A stretch of DNA of 64,000 nucleotides from Saxidomus purpurata (GCA_022818135.1 JAFMSR010000012.1:4658456-4722455); one strand, 5' to 3'. Positions 12,574-24,284 are shown, counted from the first letter of the stretch. Translations and numbers: made by a program. The notes: a model not told the origin generated them from the letters alone.

Positions 12574-13236
12574 TTATTAATTTTATAGGTTATCCTCCAC
12601 TTTTTATCTGTTATAGATTCATATTCAAAACACAGTTAACATGTAGTGGAAATAATTATTTTTACCTATGCATTATATGAATGTGTATAAAGTGTAAAGA
12701 AGTTTACGTAGGTAGTAATTCAGTGGTTAATGTCATCATTTTGCGTCTCATACAATTCACTGTATAAATATATGCCATAGTGTATATGAGATTTCAACAT
12801 AATTATATCATTGTATTATGTACATTTTCCACATGGGTTTATGACCTTCTAGGCTTATCACTGGGCTTCCGGTCCGCAGTGTAAAATACTTTACGGTGTC
12901 GGAATGCTACTAAGCCAATCTTTAGAATTTAAGATGTAAATGTGATTCAAGCAATAGTCAAAACTATTAACATTGCAAAAGGTAAATATTCATGCAACAT
13001 TTGGTCAAGTTGCTCATTGAGAATATTAACGTTTTATTCTGATACTAATCATTTGATGAGTCATTACACAAGGCCACACCGTTGACCTCATTTTTATATG
13101 TAAGAAATCGGAGTTGATTTATACTAGTACATGTATTGTTTTCAGTGGTCAGTAACAGAAAACACTTAAAGTCATACAACGGTTCCATATTTAAAAAATA
13201 AAATTTTAAAAACCATTAATAAAAGTGACGGCTTAC
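12573..13236. other. ApeC intron 1, distal part; no gene
   Basis: AT-rich sequence between the LINE tail and the signal-peptide exon donor. Nothing recognised. Confidence 0.5.
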
Positions 13237-13333
13237 CTGTTGGTATATCCCTGATTGTCTTTTTTAGCGCTTGTGGTGCAGATTCTATCAATGCTACCAC
13301 AGCAAATACTAAAAATAATACATTAAACATCAT
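13237..13333 (-). CDS. Signal-peptide exon, probable first coding exon of the ApeC gene
   Basis: On the minus strand two adjacent ATG codons open a 32-codon reading frame. It begins MMFNVLFLVFAVVALIESAP, a typical cleavable signal peptide (hydrophobic core, ESA/AP cleavage region), and ends at a GT donor (ACAG/gtaagc) in phase 1. A CTCTAG acceptor sits 5 bases before the ATG, suggesting a separate 5' UTR exon. The next minus-strand exon that fits in phase and in kind is the Cys-rich exon at 6524, so I assign it to the ApeC gene. The roughly 6.7-kb intron between them holds an opposite-strand gene, so the assignment is inference until a transcript is seen. Confidence 0.7.
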
Positions 13334-14444
13334 AGTTCCTAGAGAAAATCAGAATTTTCATAAAATATCAAAGCACAGATACGTTCCTGTACTGTTTTAA
13401 ATCTACAATGAAATTCCAACGAATTTTTCCTTTCAAAAAATACACTTGCTCTTTTCTTGTAACTGTATTTATTTATAATTACATAAACACCACAAATACG
13501 TTCATTAAAATGCCGTTAATTTTGTATTAGTAATTAGATGGTTTGGTATTTACATCTAAAGCGATACCTTTAATGTCACATATTGTCAAGGTCCAATCAA
13601 CATGTTACAGCTTTATAGGTGTTTTGACATGCGTAATAATGTAGGACTAAATCCGTTAAATGTAAGATAGTTGTTAGTACTTATCAATTAACAAACAATT
13701 TTCCACTTGTTTCTTAATTAAGCATGGAAATTAAACACAAAACTTATAATAACTTTTATTAAGTTATTAAAACATATTGTCTATTCAATAACGTTCCATA
13801 CAGTGCAGTTATTCTATATTCTAATTTTGTTATATCCACCACCAAAAGGGGGGGTATACTGGAATAACCATGTGGGGCGTTTGGTCGGTCCACTTTTATA
13901 ACAAAGGTAATTTGTGGAGCGAACTAGTAGTAGATGTGCTAGACACAATTTTTACGTGTATCCATTAAGGGGTTGCAGAGTCATGTACCTTCGAATAAAG
14001 GTATGTCTTTTGTTTATTTTATTGATAAATTGATAAAGAGCAGCATAGTCCAATTGCGTAAAATAAACAACTTAACGACTTCCAGATAGACATGTGGCAA
14101 ATGGCCTCGCTGACGATAACCTAGCCTGCGAAAAAAGCAGGCGGACGAAAAAAGCAGGCGGACGAAAATCAGACGAACGTATTTACAGACGGACGGTCAA
14201 CAGACGGATGCACCGACCTGTTCATGTAATCCAGATATCATCAAATAAGTTCTAACTGGCAATTGAAGTTCTGCTGCTTTAATTTGGGTTTTGAGCCGAG
14301 TAAAGTAATAAAGAAATACTAAATTAATTGAACGGTTTATACTTCTATTCAGTCGGAGAGCGAATCATATAAGATGGAAGGAATATATTATCAAAATGTA
14401 TAAGAATGAAATTACTGAAACAAAATGCGAAACACGAAAACATA
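13334..14444. repeat. Upstream region of the ApeC gene, with a dispersed element at about 13838-14200
   Basis: No coding signal. From 13838, 'ccaccaccaaaagggggggtatac' opens a sequence with 'gtggagcgaactagt' and 'aaggggttgcagagtcatgtaccttc'. These phrases recur in diverged form at 16640-16840 and 25060-25350, so it is a dispersed family. Near its end a 17-base phrase (aaaaaagcaggcggacg) is repeated directly at about 14130-14165. Any ApeC promoter should lie in the first few hundred bases, but I cannot identify it. Confidence 0.5.
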
Positions 14445-14585
14445 GGGCGCGTGGTTAACGCGCTTGACATATAATCCAGGGATCGCAAGTTCGATCCCCA
14501 GCTCCTCCACTAACATAATTAATGGTTTTTCGGATGAGAGCTAAAACTGAGGTCCGATGTATCGATGCTGTACACTGGAAAACTT
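14445..14585 (+). repeat. tRNA-derived SINE
   Basis: The head GGGCGCGTGGTTAACGCGC (A-box-like) and AAGTTCGATCCCC (B-box) are spaced as in a tRNA promoter. The body 'ggatgagagctaaaactgaggtcc' follows. Stem pairing is poor, so it is a SINE and not a functional tRNA. Confidence 0.6.
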
Positions 14586-14979
14586 GGAAGACAAAAAGGC
14601 GACAGATTTTTCGTCGCATTGGCAAGAAAGCAGTTGTCGCTTTGCGCCCTACATTTTTCGTGTTTTCGCCTTTTCGCCCCACCACACCAAGGTGAAAACA
14701 CGACAAATCGCGTTGTCGACATAAGCAGCTTGTCGTGTTGTCGGAATTGACTGCCTTTCTGATAATTTTCTGATAATTTTCTGTTGCGCTAAAATTATTC
14801 ACATTACGTCAGCTAAATCTGGTCAAATATTTGACCGAAAAATTGATAGTAGCCTACTATAGTCCGATTTCCAGCACTGAGCCATGAATCTACTTTAAGC
14901 TTATGTAAAACAACGGTAAAAACCGAGGAAAACAAAGGTCGCAGCACCAGGGTGAAATTCAAACTAAAATACCTTCGTT

Positions 14980-15885
14980 TTAAATACTCTTAATTAAGAA
15001 ACTTTTTGATTGCTCACCAAAAGAGTTTCCGCTGCAGTGGATTATGACAGCATCAGACGGGTAGTCAAGGGTCTGAAGTTTGGTCGTTACTAAAGGAAGA
15101 ACTTCCGGCCACTTCATACCCCTCCTTGTAAACCAGGAAATAGTATATCTTTTTCCGTCTAAGCCCACTCAACCGCTCTATAGCCCTCCTGTTTGCCCAA
15201 AATGGTATAGAAGACCCGACGATCCATATAGCTGAAAACACAGAGATATGTGCAAGCTGATCATTTTATATTATAAATATATAACATTAGCGAATATAAG
15301 ACAGATACGAATTTGATGTTCATCTACCTTTTTTCATAAAAACCTCATGTTAAATACATTGAGAGTTTAAACAAGTAGCCGCGCCAACACGTAAGCTATG
15401 AGAGAGTAATCCATTACCTGGTTGGCCTAATTGCGGCAAGGGGCTGTAAACTGATCTTGTCATTTGCATGAAAAAAAACAAATGTTCAGACTTCGGATTA
15501 AACTTAAAATCAGCTGAAACGGGGCAACAGTTATTAAAATGGAAATGATCTGAGGCAGGTAACTGCGTTTTATACTGTCTCAGATGCAAATGCAGTGTTA
15601 TTTCCCTTTGCCTTACAGAACTTCAGACATTACCAGTAATTGTAATTGGCAATTCCTTATCTGCAGAAGCTTTTTTACGTCTAATTCCATCCATTATCTT
15701 TTTGAAATGTGTCTTTGTTGAAGACTCCCACTTCTAAAGTTAATACTGCCAAAGACGAGGAAGAAGTTTTGAAAGTCAGACTTTAAAAAAACAACAACAT
15801 GCAATATAAAGGGAGACAACCCATGACTGACCCGTCCAATGATCAGAAATACCATAAGTAATCCGAAATTCAATGAAGAACGCAA
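14980..15885 (-). mobile_element. Degenerate tyrosine-recombinase / SGNH-domain mobile gene (DIRS/Crypton-type), S1 copy
   Basis: Minus-strand fragments, in 5' to 3' order. At about 15580-15490 lies HLRQYKTQLPASDHFHF with NCCPV. At about 15420-15360 lies LLSHSLRVGAATCLN, the HxxR box of tyrosine recombinases. After a possible ttttcag acceptor at about 15240 comes AIWIVGSSIPFWA. At 15130-15000 lies RRGMKWPEVLPLV..YPSDAVIIHCSGNSFG, which matches the SGNH-hydrolase part found downstream of recombinases in many invertebrate multicopy genes. Frames are broken and conserved residues are lost (CSGNS where GGND is usual). The left border of the tandem duplications (about 15440) falls inside this element. 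Confidence 0.65.
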
Positions 15886-18225
15886 AGCTGCCGACTAGGC
15901 TATTTTCGTATTGTTTGCTAAACTTTTTGCGGCCGGCGACTTTGCAAATTGCCAAAGATGTCTAGCAGATGTTTTGCCCATAATTTTGTATTGCTCTGAA
16001 ATGTCATTGATTTTCAATATCAAAATTAAAAGATAATAATTGACTCAACATGATCTGCTAACCAATACTGTCACAATCCGTTTGAAACTCAATCGAAATC
16101 ACCTGGGGGACAGGTGAGGATGGTGCTTTTGTCGCTTTATTTGCACGATGTTGTAAAGCATTTTGTACCTCATCCCTTCCGACCATTTATGCTGTTTGGA
16201 GGCTCTCAACTGTCTTCCTCCCACGTGGTCAGCACGCCTGTCCCTTCTCATAGCACGCCGCTGCCTTGGCATGCTTCAACTCGTTTAGATACTAGTTGTT
16301 GTTGTTGTTATTTAGACTGATTTTAGATACTTGTACATGTTATTTCGTAATGAATACGATGAAACGAAACTGTAGAAATATATAGATAATGTCTTTGAAT
16401 ATTCACTTAAAAAAAATGATAAATCTCTAAATAATCAAAATACAAATGTACGTGCACGGATTAAGTACACAGGTACACTTTGTAAATGATGTATTCACTA
16501 CGATGTCGCTCGTGCAACAGGAGAGCATAACAGTTACAAAGCTCGCAAAACACGAAATTCACGGCTGATTAAGCACAGCATAACGTATTTTTTCTGGATT
16601 ATGTTAAATCAAGATTCTTCTTAATTCTTAATCAAGGTACTGCAGAGTTATGTCCCTTCAAACTCATTTTTTTCTGTTTAGATTTCATGTGGTAAAGGTA
16701 GATTGTGGAGGAAACTCCTCATTTAATTTTAAAGGAATTGTTATCAAGGTGTGTACACCACATGAAAAACACAATTTTTGTATGTACCGAGTAAGTTTTT
16801 GCAGAGTACTTGCCCTTTTGAACTAAGACACTTTTTCCTTTGACACGTCCAAAGGGAACTATAAATATTAATCTGTTACAAAACGCCATTCCGAAGTATT
16901 ACAACAGTGATAGCTCTAAAAGTTTTCAATGTATATCATCCGTTAGGAAAATACCTTCGTCTCATACTCCGCTTCTTACTTTGGCATTATTTCACTGGCT
17001 TACATTCTTACCTTTACCTTCCTCCTCATTTGCGATGAATTTTCCAATTGTATCTTGCACACTGCACTCACTATACCGTCTTAATGTAAGATGTCCTTAC
17101 TCATATATAAGAATTAAACTTGCTTAAAGTTTGAATAAAATTCGTTATGATCACTGGATTGTTGCTATATGACCGGTCTGTAGTTCTTTACCAGTCATTG
17201 AATTTCTTTTTTCGATAATTACAGGTCTTTTGTGACAAACGGCAGAAGCAGACTTTATAAAACGTATGCTGACAGGTTTGCGAACGTTTCAGAAAAGGAC
17301 ATTTTAGATATTAATAGTAAATCTTCTTTTCTGATACGTATATAAGGACATACGCATGTCATATCATGCAGCAATACCGTGATGTAAATAATTGATTTGG
17401 AATACGGCCTGTTTTTTTGCAGATCGGTAAGATTTAAATGTGTTCAGTGCACGGTTCTACATACCCTCTGGTTTAAAAGTTAGGCCTATTCTTGATGATG
17501 TGTTTTCATTGAACCCAATTATGATATACAAAAGTATTGATCAGCAACGTAGTTAAACTGCTTACTGACGCTTCACGACAAAGCTGCTAGGTTACTTAAT
17601 AAAACTGTAACAGGGGAAATTGTATGCTTCTCGCTTACATCCGAACAGTCTACTACATCGCGGATTCAAACCAATGCCTTCGAGTTCCTTCAAATATCAG
17701 TTAAGTTCTATTGTGCTGTGATAAAACAAAATTGAAGACAAGACTGCAAATGAAGGTGAAATAGAGCCACGTTAAAGACTTTGAGTAGTGGGCTATAAGG
17801 GAATAATTGAGATAACATTAAGCTCAAAGCAAAGCCTAGGCTATCGCTTAAATCATTAAAGAGTCTGCCGTTGCTGTCTTCTCGGTTGATACCTGTACTA
17901 TACACGTAACAATAAAGCAAAAATGGGATATTGATTTTGCCTTTTAACATTGATAAGGCCCGTTAATATGTTCCGAATGACAAGTTTAGCTGACTGCGTA
18001 AGAATCTGGAGAGACATGAACACCAAGGAAACAACGAAAGTTGATAATAAGTGTTAGAGAAAACAAAATATGATCATTTAAATATTATTCCTGGCAAACA
18101 CATTAACAATTATAAAAAAAACACCAGTTCCCTTATTTTCCGTTACATCGTCTTTCTTGTATATTTTATATTTACAGGCAATAAAATTGAATAAATGAAA
18201 TTGCACACAATGTGTTAAGAATTAA
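15886..18225. repeat. S1 region downstream of the TRIM-like gene, with a dispersed tandem-core repeat
   Basis: No gene recognised. It is collinear with 24285-26992 in S2, and in part with 33871-35156 in S3. At 16610-16860 two diverged sub-units ('gtggaggaaactcctc', 'ttgcagagt', 'cacatgaaaaacacaattt') form a small tandem core also present at 13838 and 25060. S3 lacks roughly 1.2 kb here: 'cccacgcggtcagc' is joined directly to 'ttcgcgtattatat'. Confidence 0.55.
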
Positions 18226-19966
18226 CTACAGTGTATCTAAACACAATGGTCTCATATTTCTTCCTTCTGAGAGCTGTCTGTAAACTAAGGTTAAGGTAAA
18301 TACTTTGATAAAGTCTTGTCGGTCTAAACCCACATACAAACGGTTTGTCCTATTACAAATAGCACAGCAAAATGGTTTAATAACTTTATGTGTACTGTCT
18401 AAAAGTACTTGAATTTCACTGAGTTCATCAGACAGCTGATAAACTTTGTTCGGTCCCTCTGCACAGTAATACACATCGCCAGCTTCATCTGTAGTTATTC
18501 CAACGAAACGCCCGATTTCCTCTTTCTTGTAAATTGTAACAATATCACCTGTCTGTGAAAGGCTTGTTATAGAGTTGTTTCTAATATCCGACACGTAGAT
18601 GGCACTGTGATCATACTTCAGAGCGAGATAAAGTGGTCCTGTGAACAAAGCATTTCCTGAAATATCTTTCAAGAAGGTTTGTAGAACAGCCCCTGTCATA
18701 TCTAAAATTTCTACCTTGGCTGGTAAATTGAACGACACAAAGAGATTGCTTCGGCTGTATTCAACACCGCGACACGCTCCACTTACCTTTATATCTCTAT
18801 GTTTGGATAAGGAATCACATTCGCTAACAAAGATGAAAATGATATTTTCTTTGGCTGGAAGTGTAACAGCAATTTCTTCATCACTCACTTTAGTTACGTC
18901 CCATGGTGATGTATCCACAGGAAAGACCGATTTGATTACATTCTGTTTTTGATCAAGTAGTTTAAGATTCTTCTTTCCGTTATCCGTAACAATAATGCAA
19001 TTCTCAGATATAACACATATTCCCGCAATGTCGCACACACTTTTGTCATCTTGTGATTTTACATTTATATCGGATTCATTTGCTGCCATTCGTTTCCTTT
19101 TAGAATCGTCCACGACCAAGCTTCCGAACGTGTCAGCCAGCTCTAACAGAGCTTCTGTTTTGTCTGAAGGCTGAAAAATGTATCTTATGACTTTATTGTC
19201 TTCCTCAATACTTTTTATTCTCAGCTCAGTAGGTATTAGTTCTTTCTCAACAGCTTATGAACAGCCTGCATCTATCTCCACATGCACAGTTTAATTCGGA
19301 ATCAAGTAGTTCAAATTCATTTGTCAAAGATTTATATTTTTCTGATACGGACTTACGGAGTGCTTCGTCAGTTTTCTTGATCTTCTCAACTTCATAATCA
19401 AGTTTCTCTTCGAGATGATCTAATTTATAGTTTAATTCATTTCGGTGTGTCTTTATTGCAGATTTAATCCTGTTTCGATTACGTTCGATCTTCTCGTAAT
19501 TTGTCTTCTGTTTTATGTTACACTTCGACATTTCCTGTCTCTGTCTAGTCAGTCTTTCAGTTACTGCTTTGAATTCTTTCCAATTTTCTATATCATTCAC
19601 TACTGTCGGCAGATGTTTTGCTTCACTGCAGTCTTTCTGGTCTGTATTTACGCAAGTAGAACACATGAACCGATCACATTTTTCACAGTAGAACTTGGTG
19701 ATATCTGTTTGGTGTTTTTCACATTTTTCAAAGCAAAAGTCTTGAGGCATACTGGTCTTGTCTTGAAGAACATGCTTTGGTTTCAATTTTCTGTGATATT
19801 TCAAGCAGGTTGTACAGAGGTAGTCCATGCATTTGACACAGAAACCATCGGCTGTAACATCAATACCTTCCGTCCTACAGGGCTCACAAAACATTTCACG
19901 GACTTCATCTGACATGTCGGTGGCATGATCTTCTGACACCGGTGATGTATATCTTGACGTGGCCAT
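18226..19966 (-). pseudogene. TRIM-like B-box / coiled-coil / propeller gene, S1 copy, frameshifted
   Basis: The start MATSRYTSPVSEDHATDMSDEV aligns residue for residue with the intact S2 copy. Both B-boxes and the coiled coil are open from 19966. At about 19250-19275, 8 bases are missing relative to S2 (TTCATaagctgTTGAG against TTCATGGCCATGAAG...), giving ...RCRLFISC and a stop at 19247. The propeller half continues in another frame from about 19253 to 18226 (IVTDNGKKNLKLLDQ, ALKYDHSAIYVSDIRNNS, TNRLYVGLDRQDFIKVFTLT). The usual stop after FTLT is changed (TAA to TTA), adding 19 residues. Either a pseudogene, or two reading frames for a truncated B-box/coiled-coil protein and an orphan propeller. 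The KRKR basic patch is kept. Confidence 0.85.
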
Positions 19967-19995
19967 ATTATTGTTTAGTCGTTTTGTCCTAGAAT
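19967..19995 (-). promoter_or_regulatory. 5' UTR splice acceptor of the S1 TRIM-like gene
   Basis: On the minus strand 'cctttttcatttatag' precedes the leader that runs into the ATG. The same pyrimidine-tract/AG lies before the S2 copy (exon start about 28713) and the S3 copy (about 36868). This implies an upstream noncoding exon in all three. Confidence 0.5.
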
Positions 19996-19996
19996 C

Positions 19997-22471
19997 TATA
20001 AATGAAAAAGGTAATAATTATGATCTAAGCAATCTCCACATTTACAAACACATTACCTTAATTCCGGATTCCGGATGCTTCAAAGTACATACACAATATT
20101 CACCGATGTCTTGTGTGCAAGTTTAATAAGTTATAAGAATTTGATAAAAATATTCTAATAACATGTATAATAAATTTCAGAGAATATTTTACTACATGTA
20201 TTTGGAATGACAATTTGAGAGACTCTCACAAATACAAAAACAAAAGTAGCTTGCTTTAGTGGATTTAAGTAAAACATTAAGAGCCAACCCGTTTTTCCAA
20301 TAGATATGAGTAAAGCTTGGTAACTGTTCATGGGTGATCCTCAGTCTGTTATCGATAATAGGCCTACATTATACATAGAAAAGGTTTAAACTAAATTAAT
20401 TTGTCGAAAACACCACAGACTACCTTCATAGCAAGACTAATTAATTAAACTCCGAAAATAACTGTTCAAATTTCTAGTTTACATACCTAAACAGTTACTT
20501 GATAATCTGTATCATATCTCAATTCACTAATAGAAGTTAACAGATTGAGTGTCATAGTGTCATTAGAGTTAAAGTCCACACTATTTCTTATTACTTACAT
20601 GTTTACTGAAATATTTTGGGTATTCTCTGGGTAGAATATGACACATAAACATTATAGTCAATTCAGATACATATACAAACTCTATCGAGTTCACCTTCAT
20701 TTTGATTCTATATTAAATTTTGTTGAAAGTGCTGATTTATACAATATTTATATGTAGTCTCATGCTACGTGAGAAAACTAACGAAATACAAAAGAAGTTG
20801 CGCTAAGTATATCAGTTCAGTACCTGATTTCTACCCCGATAAGACACTATTTTCCCTTTTTCTCTTTTGATAGGAACGTCGAAGTGATTTATGTTTACTG
20901 CTCATACCTACGTTTAGGTACATTGAAATAGATTTTTATTTTAATGCCTACCAGTTGTGAAATTCAGATGTGTAGCCATGTTCCTGACAGCCAGTTTACA
21001 CTATGAAAGATCTTTAACAAAACAGTAAAAAAAATATGTTTACGGCCCAACCATTTTCATAGAAAAACATGAATCATAAACATGAGGGAGAAGAGTACAT
21101 TGAAATTGCATTATTGGAGGGATGTCTTAACAACATTGCGGACAGATATCAAACTTGTGTAGAGACTAGATTAAGACGAAAATTCAATGTGTTTATAACA
21201 GACTGCTGCAAGCATTGAGCAGGGATGATACACTGAACGATATACAAAATATTTAAATCTCATTCATCAACTTACTGAAAAGTCCTGTCAAATAATGAGA
21301 ATGTATAGGACAAATGTGCAAGTTATTTGAGGGACTTTGACAGGCAGTTTACACCATCGAAAACTTTGACAAAGGTTTTCTTGTCAGGCATTGTCAATCT
21401 TTGTTGGAACAAGAGCTGTAACTATAAAGTGACATATACCCCCGATAGGAAGCTTTAAACATAGCAAACCTAACTTCAATGCATTTAAAAACTACCATGA
21501 TTTCGTTTTGACCTCTTATTTAATTACACAAATGGCAGTAGTATCTTCTGAAATAACTGAAACTAGAGTAATAGTTCTAGCTCTTTATGTAAGTGTCCTT
21601 AATAAATACAGAAAGCATAGATTCATTGCCTTTAATACTTTTCAGTTATGCTCCACACAAGAAAAACTAATAAAGGGCAACCGCTCATAATGTAATGAAG
21701 AATTATGGTAGAATATCCTCTATCAAGTATCAATTATTTCAGTTCAATATTTCAGTTATGCTACATACAAGAAAAATAACTTATGACAGTTACTTTAAAC
21801 AAATAACCCTAGAGATGTGGTTCTTGTGCCAGCACTTTTTCTAAATCTTAAAGGCGTATTTCGGATTATCAGGTATACTACTTCTAATAGATGACCCCCC
21901 CACCCCATCCCCCCGCCCCCCCCAAAAAAAAAGGGAAACTAAAACATCACTCCAGGTTTAAGAGAAGTAAAAAGGGCAATTTAGACTCCTACAATTATAT
22001 CCTAGTAGTTAAGTTTTTACCTAGCCGCTACATACACTTATACTCTGACTAAATTTAAGCGTTATTTTCTAACCCTTAAGTTACTGACATATTTTTAACT
22101 GTTTTCTTCACGAATTAGAAATTATGAAACCTTGAAGCATTCGTGAACACCAATGGAAATTAATCTTTTGACTTTTCTGGACATTTCAAGCACTTCATGT
22201 CACTTTTTTAATCTTCGTAAGTTTCTAACATACAAATGCATATCGATAGTATTAATATCTGAGTGTGATTTTAAGCATACAAGTACTAACTTAACAATGT
22301 GCATATAAAATAACAGTGATAAGTGCATAAAATGATAATACCTATGATATTATTATCAATGTGACATAGATGAAAAATTATTTTAATGTAATAATGAATG
22401 TTTTATTGATTGTTACTATATTTTCTTGTATGATTGTTAATTTTGTGAAATGTGTGCTGAATAAATTTATT
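19997..22471. other. S1 upstream region of the TRIM-like gene; conserved leader candidates
   Basis: No coding sequence recognised. Two minus-strand donors are candidate ends of a noncoding first exon. One is CTGTTTAG/gtatgt at 20486; it is kept in S2 (29290) but changed to 'atgtgt' in S3 (about 38893). The other is GTAGAAATCAG/gtactg at about 20822, kept in all three units (30064, 41336). The block 'ctaccccgataagacactatttt' is almost unchanged in all three copies and is the best promoter/first-exon candidate. A C-rich run lies at 21894-21930. Confidence 0.4.
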
Positions 22472-22735
22472 ATGCACCGCCAGGAGGCGGCGTATATTAT
22501 GGAATGCCTTTTTCTATATGACATTTAACAACCGCAACTTCTTAGCAGAAAGGTGATAAGAAATATCACTGGGGGAAGCTGAATGAAAATGACATTGTAC
22601 ATTTGTACTACCGCAACTTCTTAGCTAGAACGTGATAAAAGTATCACTGAGGGAAGCTGAATTCAGATCACACCGGCGCAAGAATGACTGAGGTGATCCG
22701 ATTGTAAAATGCGCTGGGCGGACTTGTTATTATTA
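22472..22735. mobile_element. Insertion specific to S1, starting with a GC-rich stem-loop
   Basis: S2 reads straight from 'ataaatttatta' into 'gcgccaacacacc' (32520-32545). S1 has about 264 extra bases here. The insert opens with a hairpin (caCCGCCaggaGGCGGcg). It holds two copies of a roughly 80-base unit ('accgcaacttcttagc', 'gtgataa..tatcactg.gggaagctgaat'). Confidence 0.6.
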
Positions 22736-23640
22736 TAACGCGCCAACACACCAATTATGGAGAGCCGGTAAGATTAATTTTAGGTTTTGGTCTAAAAATC
22801 GAAAATAGCTAATTTCGCGGAAATATGATTCCGGTACGAAAATAGATTATCATTTTGTTACTGGTGAATATAATGGATAAAGAAACACATATTAACGTGT
22901 GTGTAACAACTTTCGAATTATAACAGGTGAATTCACTGATTTGAAATAAAACTACTTTGTTTAGACAGTTTAGCACTTTAGACAGTTTTGTTGCATATAA
23001 AGAGAGGTAGCTCGTACGAAAATATCGCACACAAATGTTGAAGTTAGCTGCCATATAAATGAAATAATTATGAATGTTATTATCGAATGATGCCTATGAA
23101 AACTGAGTGGCGAAAGCAAGGAATAGCCTATAATCTATTCATTATGAGATGATGTACCAGTAAAAAGTAATATATTTACGACAACCATAATTAATTAAAT
23201 TTAAATCTAGATAAATTCAGTGTAATTTAGACAATTTCGAATTAGTCACGGCAAACCAATTAGCGCTCATGAAAAATATCAATACTTACGGAGAGCGTTC
23301 AGTTACAGATGGATAGACTGTGAGCGTTTGCTTAATCAAAGTATAATGACGAAGGAAGCCCTTTTAATAAAAGCGTCAGTCAGTCAGCCAGACAGCCAGC
23401 CAGCCAGCTAGCAGCAATTTTAAACACCTAATTGCTAAAGCATACTGATACAGTAATATCCATCTGCATCCAGGCCACATCACAAGGAGGCGCTCTGATC
23501 ATGGCCCGCCCTATTCCCAAAATAAATATAATGTTTGAGCAGTTGATTACCTTGATTTAATGAGTCGGGATGAGGTCCGAAAACCTCCTTTCCCGACTGA
23601 AATTTTAATGACATGCGAGGAAATGTAATGTTACTAATAT

Positions 23641-24284
23641 TCATTTTTTCTGTATGTCTGTAAATTGATTTAGTTTCTGGCTTGCTATTTGCATGACAAA
23701 ACAAATACTCAAGTCTTCGGCTTCAACTTTAGATATTCTAAAACAGCTGACGCTGGGTACAAATTGCTTTCTGAAACGGATGAAATGTAAATGATCTGAG
23801 ACAAGCCACTCTGTTTTATACTGTCTCAGATGCAAATGCAGTGTTATTTCCCTTTGCCTTACATAACTTCATAGGACTGAAGTTTTTAGCGGACAGTCGC
23901 ATAGTTGCAACGAAGAAATGACAAGCTCGCCGGCACGAGACAGCCCAAAAAATGCTACTATATTAAAGATCGTGTGAAAGAGCTTTGTTTCGTACGAAGA
24001 ACAACACGTTACTTGTAGTAAAATGTCGAATAAACTGCTGAGAATCTTAATTGTAATTTTTATGTCTAATTCCATCCATTATCTTTCTGAAATAAAATGT
24101 TTTGTTGAAGCCTCCCAACTGTGACATTTATGTACATTGTACATAAGTTAATGCTGCCAAGTACATGTACGAGGAAGAAGTTTTGACAGTCAGACTTCTT
24201 TTTTTTTTTAAATAACCAGGCAATATAAAGGGAGACAACCCATGACTGAACCGTCCATTGATAAGAAATACCATAAGTTACCAA
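23641..24284 (-). mobile_element. Degenerate tyrosine-recombinase fragment, S2 copy
   Basis: Minus-strand remnants. VVSLYIAWLF (core-binding part) lies at about 24235. LFDILLQVTCCSSYETKLF...FFGLSRAGELVIS at about 24040-23910 contains the RxGEL box with the first catalytic Arg. HLRQYKTEWLVSDHLHF lies at about 23830. Frames are broken. The SGNH part seen in S1 is absent here because the unit border cuts the element. Confidence 0.6.

Larger units (their letters stand above)
15440..23633. repeat. Tandem segmental duplication, copy S1
   Basis: First of three tandem units sharing, in the same order: recombinase remnant, 'gggagacaacccatgactga' block, tandem-core repeat, minus-strand TRIM-like gene, leader region, and the 'cggagagcgttcagttacagatgg' block. 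S1 and S2 are collinear over almost the whole length with small indels. The left break is at about 15440 (S1 'agatcagtttacag' versus S2 'aaatcaatttacag' at 23660). The right end is set by 'ttactaatattc', which also ends S3. Confidence 0.8.

Noticed and set aside
14455..14802. Overlapping open frames on both strands near 14.5-14.8 kb
   Set aside because: They translate a tRNA-derived SINE and its flank.
18641..18952. Plus-strand open frame of about 103 codons, present in the same place in all three TRIM copies (also 27345-27656 and 35512-35832)
   Set aside because: It lies antisense to the propeller-coding sequence; its conservation follows from the sense gene and block duplication. No start context or family match.
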